Source: an uncultured Spirochaetaceae bacterium
GTDB taxonomy: Bacteria > Spirochaetota > Spirochaetia > Sphaerochaetales > Sphaerochaetaceae
Direction: 5' to 3'
Assembly: GCA_944390015.1 (NCBI GenBank)
Contig: CALXOL010000011.1
Span: 1 to 64,000, forward strand
Length of the DNA: 64,000 bases
The notes under the pieces were generated by a model, which had not been told where the DNA came from, made no database searches, and saw only the letters and a list, made by a program, of their open reading frames with translations. Every line of letters starts with the position of its first letter. Position 1 is the stretch's first letter. Made by a program: the position numbers and the translations under genes. This document shows, in pieces, positions 8,473 to 17,705 of this stretch.

Positions 8473-9921
8473 TCAGTTGTCTTTATCTTCTTCTATCTTT
8501 GCTTCCATTATGAGTTTCGTCTTAAGCTCTCTGAGCTTTGAAGAAAGACTTACCTTATAGATGTGAGGATTAATCTGTCTCTTATAGCTCTTATCGAACT
8601 CGGTAAGAAGCTCAGCACTTCTTCTCTGAAGCTCATGAATGTTGATCTCGGGGTAGACTCTCTTTCCTCCCTCCATCTTCTTATTCAGCATGGCTTTAAA
8701 GTGAGAATACTTCTTTTTCTTCATGATGAAGAAGTCCTGGGTACTAAACGGATGGTAGAATGGGATGTTAACACCCTCTTCAAGGTGCTCATCATCAAGC
8801 GTGATTAAATCGGCCAATGCAGAGCCGAACTCATCATAGAACCTGTATACCTGTTTGATTCCCGGATTCGTGGTTTTCTCATAGCTGCTCGATACTTTGA
8901 GCGTAGGGATGAATACACCGTCCTCCTCTTTTGCAGCCAGTTTATACACTCCGTTTAAACTTGCCTGGTTTCCTCCTGTGACGAGATGTGTTCCGATTCC
9001 CCATGAATCAATAGGGGCTCCATCGTTGACAAGATTGAGGATGATTTCCTCTGTCAGATCGTTTGAAATGCAGATGGTTGCATCAAAAAGTCCAGCCTCA
9101 TCAAGCTTTCTTCTTACGGCCTTTGAAAGATAGCTGAGGTCTCCGGAGTCGATCCTGACTCCGATTCTCTTCCCTTTCTTCTTCATCTCAAGGCCGACCT
9201 TGATTGCACTTTCTATTCCACTTGTAAGCGTGTCATATGTATCGATGAGGAATATCGCATTATCTGGATAAAGCTCTGCGAACGCTCTGAAAGCCTCGAC
9301 CTCGTTCTCAAAACTCATGATCCAGGAATGTGCCATCGTACCTGCAACGGGTATGCCGTATTTTTTACCCGCATAGGTATTGCTTGTAACCTTTGTCCCT
9401 CCAATGAATGAAGCCCTGGATGCGGAGTGCCCTCCGTCCTCACCTTGGGCACGCCTTAGTCCGAATTCCATGATTGCCCCACGTCCTTTTGTCGCAATGG
9501 TCATCCTGCTTGCCTTAGTCGCAATCAGTGACTGGAAGTTGATGGTGTTGAGAATGATAGTCTCAACAAGCTGGGCATCAATTAAATCCGATTCAACCCT
9601 GATAAGCGGCTCGCCCGGGAAGACTGGTGTTCCCTCATCGAAAGCGTATATGTTTCCATGGAAACGATACTCCGAGAGGTAGGAGAGAAAAGATTCGTCA
9701 AACTGTCCCAGACTTCTTAAGTAGTCGATATCCTCTTTAGAGAAACGGAAGTTCTCCAGCTTCGTAAGTAGCTCTTCCAGTCCTGTGAAAATCAGGTATC
9801 CACCATTAAATGGATTTGTCCTGTAAAACATGTCGAAGACGACACGTGGGTTGTGTTTCTTTAAAAAATATCCCTGAGCCATTGCAAGCTCATAAAAATC
9901 GGTTATAAGCGCGCTTGTCAT
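8473..9921 (-). CDS. pncB: Nicotinate phosphoribosyltransferase
   Basis: A 482-residue type II phosphoribosyltransferase that converts nicotinate and PRPP to nicotinate mononucleotide in NAD salvage. Diagnostic segments are TDFYELAMAQGY at the N-terminus, EFGLRRAQG, GTMAHSWIM, DTYDTL and VRIDSGDL, the last being part of the PRPP and substrate site. It is the final gene of a four-gene minus-strand operon. Its start overlaps the serS stop by one base (TAATG), and a strong terminator follows. Confidence 0.95.
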   Translation of the reverse strand: MTSALITDFYELAMAQGYFLKKHNPRVVFDMFYRTNPFNGGYLIFTGLEELLTKLENFRFSKEDIDYLRSLGQFDESFLSYLSEYRFHGNIYAFDEGTPVFPGEPLIRVESDLIDAQLVETIILNTINFQSLIATKASRMTIATKGRGAIMEFGLRRAQGEDGGHSASRASFIGGTKVTSNTYAGKKYGIPVAGTMAHSWIMSFENEVEAFRAFAELYPDNAIFLIDTYDTLTSGIESAIKVGLEMKKKGKRIGVRIDSGDLSYLSKAVRRKLDEAGLFDATICISNDLTEEIILNLVNDGAPIDSWGIGTHLVTGGNQASLNGVYKLAAKEEDGVFIPTLKVSSSYEKTTNPGIKQVYRFYDEFGSALADLITLDDEHLEEGVNIPFYHPFSTQDFFIMKKKKYSHFKAMLNKKMEGGKRVYPEINIHELQRRSAELLTEFDKSYKRQINPHIYKVSLSSKLRELKTKLIMEAKIEEDKDN

Positions 9922-11192
9922 TAGTCTATCCTATCAAAACCGCAGTACGGTACAAGAGCTGGAGGAATGGATACCGATCCATCCTCATTCTGGTAGTTCT
10001 CCAAGATTGCTACAATCGCCCTTGAGAGTGCGACCGCAGTTCCGTTGAGCATGTGCACGAACTTGATTTTCCCATCATCATCACGGAAGCGGATATTAAG
10101 GCTCCTTGCCTGATAATCCGTACAGTTACTCGTACTTGTCACTTCTCCGTATTCACCCTCATCCCCGCGTCCCGGCATCCATGCCTCGATATCGAATTTG
10201 CGGTATGCTGGAGCTCCGAGATCTCCCGTCGCCGTGTCTACGACGCGGTATGCAAGTCCAAGTCCAGAGAAGATCTCCTCTTCGATTGAAAGAATCTCAC
10301 TATGGTATTTCTCAGACTCCTCAGGCAGGCAGTATATGAACATCTCAAGTTTTGAGAACTGGTGAACCCTATATAGCCCCTTTGAATACTGCCCGGCTCC
10401 ACCGGCTTCTCTTCTGAAGCAGTGGGAGAGACCCGTCATCTTAATAGGAAGGTCCTTCTTATCCAGAATCATGTTGGAGTAGTATCCACCAAGGGTTATC
10501 TCAGCCGTTCCAACGAGACATGTGCCAGTACCTTCTATCGTATATATGTTGCTCTCTTCTCCGCGTGGATTGAAGCCTATGCCGTTTAGGATCTCTTCTT
10601 TTGCGATATCAGGGGTGATGAATGGTGTAAATCCATGCTTTAACACTATGTCCATCGCATAGCGCTCAAGTGCCATCTGCAGTATTACGCCCTTGTTCTT
10701 TATGTAGTAGAATTTCTGTCCTGCGACTTTTGCTCCGCTATCAAAATCAAGAATATCGAGGCTCTCTCCAAGTTCAACATGGTCTTTTGCCTTGAAAGAG
10801 AACTTCTTCGGCTCACCTACGAACTTGATAGCGAGGCTGTCCTTGTCCTCTTTCCCAACGGGTGCCTTTGGGCTTGCGTAGTTGGGAATTGTTCTTGCTT
10901 TCTCCATGAAAAGGGCATCGAGCTCACTCAGCTTCTCCTCTTTCTCCTGAAGAGAGGCCTTGATTCTTTTTCCTTCCTCAATAAGCTCCGCTCTCAGACT
11001 CTGCTCGATCTTGCCTTTCATCTTCGCAGCGTTCTCATTTCTTTTTGCCCTGAGAACCTCGACCTCCTGAAGGATTGTGTATCTCTCATCCTGAATTGCG
11101 ATAATCGCATCCAGATCGACATTCATATAGCGGTCTGCTATGTTTTTCTTTATCTCATCATATCTTGATTTCAGTTCCTTGATATCTATCAT
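9921..11192 (-). CDS. serS: Seryl-tRNA synthetase
   Basis: A 423-residue class II synthetase that charges tRNA-Ser and tRNA-Sec. The N-terminal ~110 residues form the long coiled-coil arm that contacts the tRNA variable loop (the lysine- and glutamate-rich LREAK-type region). The catalytic core shows motif 2 (SHCFRREAGGAG, YRVHQFSKLE) and motif 3 (LNGTAVALSRAIVAILE). Length is normal. Its 5' end overlaps proC by four bases and its 3' end abuts pncB, all in one operon. Confidence 0.97.
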   Translation of the reverse strand: MIDIKELKSRYDEIKKNIADRYMNVDLDAIIAIQDERYTILQEVEVLRAKRNENAAKMKGKIEQSLRAELIEEGKRIKASLQEKEEKLSELDALFMEKARTIPNYASPKAPVGKEDKDSLAIKFVGEPKKFSFKAKDHVELGESLDILDFDSGAKVAGQKFYYIKNKGVILQMALERYAMDIVLKHGFTPFITPDIAKEEILNGIGFNPRGEESNIYTIEGTGTCLVGTAEITLGGYYSNMILDKKDLPIKMTGLSHCFRREAGGAGQYSKGLYRVHQFSKLEMFIYCLPEESEKYHSEILSIEEEIFSGLGLAYRVVDTATGDLGAPAYRKFDIEAWMPGRGDEGEYGEVTSTSNCTDYQARSLNIRFRDDDGKIKFVHMLNGTAVALSRAIVAILENYQNEDGSVSIPPALVPYCGFDRID

Positions 11193-11974
11193 GCTAATCT
11201 CTCCTTGCTCTCTATTTCTAATTCATCAGACCTAACGGCCGATGCTTTTACTGCCTTATATAATGCATTGGCAAATCCATTCTCCTCAAGAGCTTCCATA
11301 CCTTTTATCGTGGTTCCTGCAGCTGAGCAGATTGATGGGATTACTTCTCCTGCGCTCTTTCCATCCTTTAAAAGTGTTAATGCCGATGAGACTGTGTCTG
11401 CGACTATCTTCTCAGCTTCCCTATATGGGATTCCCATGTTCACGGCTCCCATCGCCGATGCTCTTATGAATTCCAAGGCAAATGCTATTAAAGAACCGGA
11501 TGCACCTATGAAAGCGGAGAAGCTCTTTTCTGGTAGGATGAATGCGCTTCCAATCGCATTGGCAATCTCCATGGCATCGTTTTTGAAAGCATTATCTGCC
11601 TCCGTTGAGAAACATACCGCCGTTACCGCTTTCCTCTCCCGTGCTGCGAGATTCGGCATGAATCGTGCTATGTTCCGGCTCCTTAGATTCTTCTCAAGAG
11701 AAGAGAGTGGGATGCCTGCGGCTATCGAGATATATGCTTTGCCTTCTTCCCTGATGCTTGAAAGGAAATTCTTATCAATGAACTGCGGCTTAATTGCGAT
11801 AAGCACGATATCTGCATCTTTAATCGCCTCTTGAATGCTCTCACACGGTTTAAAGCCGAGAGCTTCAACCTTTGCTTTGTCTATATCAAATGTGGTTAAT
11901 GAGAATCTGTCTTTGATGCTCTGTGCTATGGCAGAACCCATGTTGCCCATTCCTATTACTGCGACTTTTCTCAT
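11189..11974 (-). CDS. proC: Pyrroline-5-carboxylate reductase
   Basis: A 261-residue ProC, which reduces pyrroline-5-carboxylate to proline and so completes the pathway begun by proBA elsewhere in the window. The Rossmann motif VIGMGNMGSA lies at the N-terminus; FMPNLAA, FIGASGSLIAF and the C-terminal PGGTT-like SAAGTTIKGM are family landmarks. An in-frame ATG 15 bases upstream is rejected because GGAGG lies between it and the chosen ATG, which also overlaps the trmL stop as ATGA. Confidence 0.95.
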   Translation of the reverse strand: MRKVAVIGMGNMGSAIAQSIKDRFSLTTFDIDKAKVEALGFKPCESIQEAIKDADIVLIAIKPQFIDKNFLSSIREEGKAYISIAAGIPLSSLEKNLRSRNIARFMPNLAARERKAVTAVCFSTEADNAFKNDAMEIANAIGSAFILPEKSFSAFIGASGSLIAFALEFIRASAMGAVNMGIPYREAEKIVADTVSSALTLLKDGKSAGEVIPSICSAAGTTIKGMEALEENGFANALYKAVKASAVRSDELEIESKERLA

Positions 11975-12486
11975 ATGGCATCCTCCCATGAGTATTTTCT
12001 TAAATTACCTGCTCTCTTGAAAGAGGGGAAACCCTGCTGTCTCAATACCTCATATACGGCGATTGCCACACTGTTGGATAGGTTCAGGCTTCTGGTCTCT
12101 CCTATCATGGGAATTCTTACCGTGTGGTCTTTATGTGCAAAAAGGATATCCTCTTCAATTCCCTTGCTCTCTTTGCCGAAAATAAGATATATGTCTTCAT
12201 CCGGTAAGCCGTACTGGATGTCCGAATAACATTTCTGAGCTTTGGTTGAAAAGAAATAAAGGTGCTTATTCTCTTCATGTTTTTTTAAAAAATCATCGAC
12301 ATCCGTATATTCGAATATCTCTACGTCCTTCCAGTAATCGAGTCCCGCATGCCTTACGGCTTTTTCTGAGATACTGAAGCCCAGAGGGTGTACCAGATGC
12401 AACCTTGTTCCAGTTGCGGCACATGTTCGTGCTATGTTCCCCGTGTTCTGTGGAATCTCGGGCTCGAAAAGACAGACGTTAAGCAT
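11971..12486 (-). CDS. trmL: tRNA (cytidine(34)-2'-O)-methyltransferase
   Basis: A 171-residue SPOUT methyltransferase that 2'-O-methylates the wobble base of tRNA-Leu isoacceptors. The family signature is complete: PEIPQNTGNIARTC at residues 9-22, the HPLGF and HAGLDYW segments, FGKESKG, and the C-terminal knot region RIPM...SLNLSNSVAIAVYE. It is the first gene of the trmL-proC-serS-pncB operon, a mix of translation and small-molecule genes. No Shine-Dalgarno is present; a -10 box ends six bases before the ATG. Confidence 0.95.
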   Translation of the reverse strand: MLNVCLFEPEIPQNTGNIARTCAATGTRLHLVHPLGFSISEKAVRHAGLDYWKDVEIFEYTDVDDFLKKHEENKHLYFFSTKAQKCYSDIQYGLPDEDIYLIFGKESKGIEEDILFAHKDHTVRIPMIGETRSLNLSNSVAIAVYEVLRQQGFPSFKRAGNLRKYSWEDAI

Positions 12487-12492
12487 ATGCTA

Positions 12493-12521
12493 GTTATATA
12501 CTTTTTCCTCATATTACTCAA
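12493..12521 (-). promoter_or_regulatory. Leaderless-type promoter of the trmL operon
   Basis: On the minus strand TTGAGT, exactly 17 bases, and TATAAC are followed by only six bases before the trmL ATG at 12486. As at yqeC, transcription should begin at the start codon. Confidence 0.65.
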
Positions 12522-12586
12522 TAAAGAGCAGGGGAGGGAGAGATGAGTACTTGCTAAGAAAAGAGAGGATTATGTAAACTCGAGCT

Positions 12587-13390
12587 ATGGAATTTATCAA
12601 GGTAGCAGTCTTAGGTATCATACAGGGGATCACCGAGTGGCTTCCAATCAGCAGCACCGGTCACCTTATCCTCGCAGATGAGTTCATTCATCTATCTGGA
12701 AGTGATGAGTTCAAATATCTTTTCAACGTTGTCGTCCAGCTTGGATCAATACTTGCAGTAGTCGTGCTTTATTGGTCCACTTTGAATCCTTTTAAACGGG
12801 ATAGGAATGAAAGGATTAAATGCCTCACTCTTTGGGCAAAAGTCCTTGTAGCCTCCATTCCTGCAGGCATTGTTGGTATTCTTCTTGATGACATCGTGGA
12901 TGAGAAGCTCTCCACATGGTACGTCATTGCCGCAGCTCTTTTTATTTATGGAGTGCTTTATATAATTATAGAGAAGAAAATAAAGATAAAAGTACGGATA
13001 AAGGATACGGAGAGCGTAACATATATGGATGCCCTTAAACTCGGCGTATTCCAGATGCTTGCCTTGATTCCAGGAACAAGTAGGAGTGGCTCAACTATTC
13101 TAGGTGGTATGCTTCTGGGTTTTGACAGAACCGTTGCCGCCAGATTCTCTTTCTTCATGGCGATTCCTGTAATGGCGGGGGCCTCCCTTCTTCGTCTTTT
13201 AAAGAGCGGCTTTGCCTTAACTGGAGAGGAGTGGATTCTGCTTCTTGTCGGAACTCTTGTCTCTTTCCTGGTATCATTGGTAGTTATAAAGAAGCTCGTC
13301 GATTTCGTAAGAAGTCACGATTTCTCCGTTTTCGGTGTCTATCGAATTATACTTAGCGTATTAATTGTGATTTATTTCTTGATGTTCTAA
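12587..13390 (+). CDS. uppP: Undecaprenyl-diphosphate phosphatase (BacA/UppP)
   Basis: A 267-residue polytopic membrane enzyme that dephosphorylates undecaprenyl pyrophosphate to recycle the carrier lipid for peptidoglycan and glycan export; family members confer bacitracin tolerance. Both signature motifs are present: ITEWLPISSTGH with the essential glutamate near the N-terminus, and PGTSRSGSTI in the middle. Eight hydrophobic segments are visible and the length is standard. It is flanked by genes on the other strand and appears monocistronic. Confidence 0.96.
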   Translation: MEFIKVAVLGIIQGITEWLPISSTGHLILADEFIHLSGSDEFKYLFNVVVQLGSILAVVVLYWSTLNPFKRDRNERIKCLTLWAKVLVASIPAGIVGILLDDIVDEKLSTWYVIAAALFIYGVLYIIIEKKIKIKVRIKDTESVTYMDALKLGVFQMLALIPGTSRSGSTILGGMLLGFDRTVAARFSFFMAIPVMAGASLLRLLKSGFALTGEEWILLLVGTLVSFLVSLVVIKKLVDFVRSHDFSVFGVYRIILSVLIVIYFLMF

Positions 13391-13396
13391 ATAAAT

Positions 13397-13431
13397 GAAA
13401 GCCTGTCAGAAATGTTGCTGATAGGCTTTTC
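13397..13431. terminator. Bidirectional terminator between uppP and dinB
   Basis: AAAGCCTGTCAG (13398-13409) pairs with CTGATAGGCTTT (13418-13429) with one G-T wobble, and T-rich sequence follows on both strands. It lies between the convergent uppP and dinB stops and can serve both. Confidence 0.8.
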
Positions 13432-14596
13432 ATTCTTTCTTTTTCATCGTTCCCGCTTTTACTATTTTTATATCTTTATTCTTTGTGTTTATATCCAGTA
13501 TGGCTTTTTCAATCAGGCGTTCCTTCTCACTTTTTTCCCTAAAGAGTTCCATCTGTTCTACGTTCTCACCTTCATAGACTTGTGCGAGTGTAAGTCCGAG
13601 TAGGCGTACCCCTTGGTTGTTATAGACTTTCTTAAGCAATGCTTCAGCATGCTTAAATATATCTGAAGAGGAGTAGATTGCCTCATCAGGGGTAGTTTGT
13701 GCATTAAATGTTGAGAAATCACCATAGCGTATTTTTATCCCGATTGTTCGTGGTATTACCTTTTCTTTAAGAGCCCTTAGTGATAGCTCCTGTGACATCT
13801 CAAGAAGTAGGCTTGATAGCGTATCTATCCCATAAACATCGGGGTAGTAGGTATTCTCAGTTGAGATTGAGTGGCTTTTTGCCTCTCCTTGGTAGATGCC
13901 TGGATCTATTCCCCGTGATGCATTATACAGGTAATCTGCAAGAGACGAGCCGAACATCGATTCAAGACGTTCGTACGAGATAGCCCTGATATCCTTCGTG
14001 CTTGTAATTCCTTTTTTCAACAGGCGCTCATATGTCTTTTCCCCGATTCCCCAGAGTTTTCTAAGTCCAACCTTGTCTACGAACTCCTCGTTTCTCGAAG
14101 GTGGGACAATCGTAAGTCCGTCAGGTTTATGATAGTCTGAGGCGAGTTTTGCAACGAACCGTGAGGATGCGACTCCTATCGATACGCTAAGCGCGGTCTC
14201 TTCTTTTATCTTCTGCTTTAGAATTCTTGCAGCTTTGCCGGGAAGACCGTAGATGTTCTCCATATTGCTTAAATCAAGAAACGCCTCATCCACGCTTACC
14301 TGGAGAAAGCCAGGGGCGAAATCTCTTATGATGCTCATCACCTCATGGCTTTTCTCACTATATCGCCTCATCCTCGGCTCTACGACAAGCGCATTGGGGC
14401 AGAGGCGTAAAGCGGTTGACATCGGCATTGCAGAGTGAACACCGTATTTCCTTGCCTCATAAGAGCATGTAGAGACAACGCTTCTTTCACTTCTCGAGCC
14501 GATAATCAGAGGTTTTCCCTTGTACTCGGGATGGTCAAGAATCTCAACTGAAGCGAAAAACGCATCCAGATCTATGTGAAAGAATACCACGCTCAT
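13430..14596 (-). CDS. dinB: DNA polymerase IV (Y family)
   Basis: A 388-residue translesion polymerase. The palm starts with FFHIDLDAFFASVE, carrying the first catalytic aspartate, and SVDEAFLD near residue 102 supplies the catalytic Asp-Glu pair. YEARKYGVHSAMP is the finger segment, KLASDYHKPDGL and KLWGIGEKT are the palm/thumb HhH region, and a little-finger domain follows. An in-frame ATG 18 bases upstream lacks homology; the chosen start gives the usual MSVV-type N-terminus. The gene ends on the bidirectional terminator shared with uppP. Confidence 0.95.
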   Translation of the reverse strand: MSVVFFHIDLDAFFASVEILDHPEYKGKPLIIGSRSERSVVSTCSYEARKYGVHSAMPMSTALRLCPNALVVEPRMRRYSEKSHEVMSIIRDFAPGFLQVSVDEAFLDLSNMENIYGLPGKAARILKQKIKEETALSVSIGVASSRFVAKLASDYHKPDGLTIVPPSRNEEFVDKVGLRKLWGIGEKTYERLLKKGITSTKDIRAISYERLESMFGSSLADYLYNASRGIDPGIYQGEAKSHSISTENTYYPDVYGIDTLSSLLLEMSQELSLRALKEKVIPRTIGIKIRYGDFSTFNAQTTPDEAIYSSSDIFKHAEALLKKVYNNQGVRLLGLTLAQVYEGENVEQMELFREKSEKERLIEKAILDINTKNKDIKIVKAGTMKKKE

Positions 14597-14663
14597 ACTC
14601 CTATGATAGCACAAATGATTCTTTTCCCGTTACACTCTGCGTTCTTTCTGCTATAGTAGGAAT

Positions 14664-15698
14664 ATGCGTAAGAAGGCCACTATCATTTTCATATTTCTAT
14701 CTGTCATCTTATGTGGGGCATATTCCATTCCTCATTCGGCATACGGATATGACGATCTTTCCTTCTCGGCGCTTTATAACCCCTCATATTTTGGACGATA
14801 TGGCGATGCAATGGTAAATCCCGCAGAATTCAGCAGGGTAGAGGAGGACAATCTCTTTTATTTCACTTTCATCACTTCCGAGAGCTGGGATATCGACCTG
14901 ATGAGGCGTAATGAGGATTTATCATATCTACAGAATCTTAATACGGAGATGTACTTCAGCTTCGTAGGTAACTCCCTCAGCTTGACCGCCATGGCTAAGA
15001 CATGGTTTGCAGAGCGTAATTTCAGCCCTGATTCGCTTACTTTCGATATCTATAACAGGCTCGGAATACAGATTGACTGGGCAGAGTCGTTTGATTTCTT
15101 CTCTTTCGGCATCAGAATTGAGGGCGGTGGTGATATGCGCAGGCGAAACAGGCCGATTACAGGATTTGTAAATGCCATTGAGAATGCATATTTCGCATCA
15201 TTTGACAGCCTCGATGGCTCAGAGTATTTTAACCTGGGGGCATCCCTTGCTTTTAATTTTGAGGTCATATCGGCTACTTATGCGATAGAAAACATAATCA
15301 GCTACAGAAGCAATGAGTTCTTCATTGGATGGAATGAGCTCCTCGATACCTCTTCCTTTGCATTCTCTCTGCGCTATCCTGAATTTACTGCTATGGGGGA
15401 TCTTACTCTCTTTAGACCGAAAATAGGCTTTTCCATTCATGGCAATCTTTTTACACTCTCCACAATCACGTTTAATGCGGCATTGGAGATGCAGCTCATG
15501 CCGACTCTCTCCCTCGAGCTTGCCGCGGCATACCGTGAGTATGATCATAAAGTTTTCACCTTCAACAGGTATAACGGTGTAATGATGTTTGCTTTCGCCA
15601 TAGAGAGTGACGACTGGGCTTTGAGGCTGATGTGCAATGTGGATACAGGGGATTTCAAGTACGTGTATCCCTCTCTTTCCCTTACTCTCATGAGGTGA
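14664..15698 (+). CDS. Exported protein, probable outer-membrane beta-barrel
   Basis: A 344-residue protein of unknown function with a signal peptide (basic start, hydrophobic stretch, cleavage near SIPHSAYG). The mature part is rich in aromatic residues alternating with polar ones, as in outer-membrane barrels, and begins NPSYFGRYGDAMVNPAEF. No enzyme motif was seen. The ATG is six bases from a TATAGT -10 box with TTACAC 16 bases before that, so it may be leaderless, although AGGA is also present. The hemA-like gene follows after 4 bases, suggesting cotranscription. Confidence 0.6.
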   Translation: MRKKATIIFIFLSVILCGAYSIPHSAYGYDDLSFSALYNPSYFGRYGDAMVNPAEFSRVEEDNLFYFTFITSESWDIDLMRRNEDLSYLQNLNTEMYFSFVGNSLSLTAMAKTWFAERNFSPDSLTFDIYNRLGIQIDWAESFDFFSFGIRIEGGGDMRRRNRPITGFVNAIENAYFASFDSLDGSEYFNLGASLAFNFEVISATYAIENIISYRSNEFFIGWNELLDTSSFAFSLRYPEFTAMGDLTLFRPKIGFSIHGNLFTLSTITFNAALEMQLMPTLSLELAAAYREYDHKVFTFNRYNGVMMFAFAIESDDWALRLMCNVDTGDFKYVYPSLSLTLMR

Positions 15699-15702
15699 TG
15701 GG

Positions 15703-16794
15703 ATGCTTTATCTGAGAGAACTCGATTATAGGTGTGATGCAGAGGCATTGAAGAGCGCATACGAATCGTCTTTCGATGCTCGAGTGAAGGCTGAGGAGAA
15801 AATAAGGAAAGAGAACAGGAAGACACCTTTCATCCTGATAATAACCTGCACAAGGGTTGCAGTTTATTCATACGGAAATCCTATTTCTTTTGAGAGCATA
15901 GAGAGGGCATTGTCCCTTAACCACATCAGAAGCATGGATAAGAGGAGGAAAGCTGAAGGAAAGGATGCTTTAAGGCATTTCTATACTCTATCTCTCGGGA
16001 TTGAGTCCCCGCTTTTCGGGGAGGCTCTTATACTCTCTCAGATAAAGGAGGCCAGGGAGAGGGCGATAAGAACAAGAAACGCATCATCTTATCTTCTTCG
16101 GCTATCTCAGGATGTGATTGCCTTTGCAAAAGAGATGCATTCCCGTTTTAAGATAAGGGTGTTTGATGCTCAGATTGGAGATGCAGTGGCCTCTTATATC
16201 GATAAGGGAAAGAAGGTATTAATCATCGGCAGTGGAGAACTTAGCCGGATTGTTGCTGATGCCATGGTAGATAAAGGATGTAAGGTCTCAATGACGCTTC
16301 GTGATATGGATAAGACGTTTCTTCTCTCTGTCGGTACTTCTGCTCTCTCTTATGATGAGAGGCATGACAGGCTTAAGGATTTTGATGTTGTCATCTCTTC
16401 ATCCAGTGGGATTTACCATACACTTGATGAAAACGATGCTGAAGCATTATGCGGCAAATTGCTCTTTGATCTTGCCCAGCCTTATGATATCCCATCATCA
16501 CTTAACCCGATAAGGCTTTCTGATATGAATGTCGAAACTCCTTTAAGAGATGCATTGCTCTCTGAGTTGGAGGGACAGATTGAAGCCAGGATGGATAGGT
16601 TCAATAAAGATATAGAGATGAAGGCTGAGGCTATGAGGGCTGAGGATTTCTCAGCATCGGTGCTAAAAAGGATGAGATTCACCATTAGGGATCTTTGCTT
16701 GGATGATGAAAAAGAGAAAAGCCTTGAAGAAACCCTCTTTGAGAGCATCCGCAAGGCTTATATCGAGAATGAGAGGAAAATTAGAAGACAATGA
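15703..16794 (+). CDS. hemA: Divergent glutamyl-tRNA reductase-like protein
   Basis: A 363-residue HemA relative. Glutamyl-tRNA reductase makes glutamate-1-semialdehyde, the first precursor of 5-aminolevulinate, siroheme, heme and corrinoids. Visible landmarks are ITCTRVAVY, where canonical enzymes have STCNRxE (catalytic Cys49 kept, Asn replaced by Thr), GIESPLFGEALILSQIKEA, a nucleotide-binding VLIIGSGELSRIV and FDLAQPYDI. It is shorter than the usual 410-450 residues. No other tetrapyrrole gene is in the window, so activity is uncertain and a repurposed reductase is possible. Start and stop are well placed. Confidence 0.7.
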   Translation: MLYLRELDYRCDAEALKSAYESSFDARVKAEEKIRKENRKTPFILIITCTRVAVYSYGNPISFESIERALSLNHIRSMDKRRKAEGKDALRHFYTLSLGIESPLFGEALILSQIKEARERAIRTRNASSYLLRLSQDVIAFAKEMHSRFKIRVFDAQIGDAVASYIDKGKKVLIIGSGELSRIVADAMVDKGCKVSMTLRDMDKTFLLSVGTSALSYDERHDRLKDFDVVISSSSGIYHTLDENDAEALCGKLLFDLAQPYDIPSSLNPIRLSDMNVETPLRDALLSELEGQIEARMDRFNKDIEMKAEAMRAEDFSASVLKRMRFTIRDLCLDDEKEKSLEETLFESIRKAYIENERKIRRQ

Positions 16795-17641
16795 AGCTGT
16801 TCTCGTAAGTCTCTGTTTCTCCCTTCTTCAGGAGTCTGGTCTCCTTCATCTTATCGATATCGAACTCCCTGGCTGTATCTCCGAATGAGAGCATCGGCTC
16901 AACGCATAAGAACTGTGCCCACTTGTTCAGCGTTGTCCATGCGGTAAACGTAGTCATCCTTCCCATGGTTACAGTCACGCCGTGTTCTCCCAGGGAGGAG
17001 GTGAGGGTAACCTCTCCACTCTTTATGTTGTCAAGCGTGATTGGACCCTTGTCCGTCTCACTTCTCTTGAGTTCTATCTGATCTCCCACCAGATAATCCT
17101 TCTCGTAGACGAATACACCATCTTTAGCATATTTCCTGTCGGCTTTCTCCTCCTGCTCGAAAGAGAGTGTATATGTCTCAAGATCAGCTCCCTTGCCGTT
17201 TATATCCAGGCTGAATGCGGGATGCCAGCCGAATGTGTAGTATAGATCTTCTTTCGCCGTAATCTCCGCTTTCGCCTTATAACCGTTTTCAAGAAGCGTA
17301 TAAGTCACCTTTAGAATAAAACCGAATGGATAGTACTTCTCTCTCGTCTCCTCGCTGTCCTCAAGGACGAATGTGGCTGAATCCTCTTTCTGTGAGACGA
17401 GGGTGAATTCAGTGTCCCTTGCGAACCCGTTCCCCGGCATCTTATATTCCTTTCCCTTGTAGCCGATCATGTCGTTCTTCGTCGGCCCGATAATAGGGAA
17501 TAAAAGGGGGGCTCTCCTGAACCAGTATTCCTTGTCCCCGTTCCAGATATATTCACGTCCCTCTGTTACAAGGCTTTGAGGCTCCGCACCGAGGGTGGAG
17601 ATTATCATAGTCATTTTCTCGTTTTTTAGTGTTACAAGCAT
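16781..17641 (-). CDS. Aldose 1-epimerase family protein (LacX-like)
   Basis: A 286-residue galactose-mutarotase-fold protein of the LacX group, expected to interconvert anomers of a hexose or hexose phosphate. Landmarks are LGAEPQSL, YIWNGDKEYWFRRAPLLFPIIG, GNGFARD with the usual region of the catalytic histidine, and FGWHPAFSL, whose histidine is typically catalytic. GGAGG lies six bases before the chosen ATG; the longer reading frame begins upstream of that ribosome site. It overlaps the hemA-like gene by 14 bases, tail to tail. Confidence 0.85.
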   Translation of the reverse strand: MLVTLKNEKMTMIISTLGAEPQSLVTEGREYIWNGDKEYWFRRAPLLFPIIGPTKNDMIGYKGKEYKMPGNGFARDTEFTLVSQKEDSATFVLEDSEETREKYYPFGFILKVTYTLLENGYKAKAEITAKEDLYYTFGWHPAFSLDINGKGADLETYTLSFEQEEKADRKYAKDGVFVYEKDYLVGDQIELKRSETDKGPITLDNIKSGEVTLTSSLGEHGVTVTMGRMTTFTAWTTLNKWAQFLCVEPMLSFGDTAREFDIDKMKETRLLKKGETETYENSFIVF

Positions 17642-17705
17642 TTTTTCCTCCGTTAACAACTATATCATAGAACAATGGAAAAGAAAAAAGATATTATATG
17701 CTCAT

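Noticed and set aside
13412-13603. 63-codon plus-strand frame after uppP
   Set aside because: It crosses the bidirectional terminator and lies antisense to the dinB C-terminus; composition reflects that gene.
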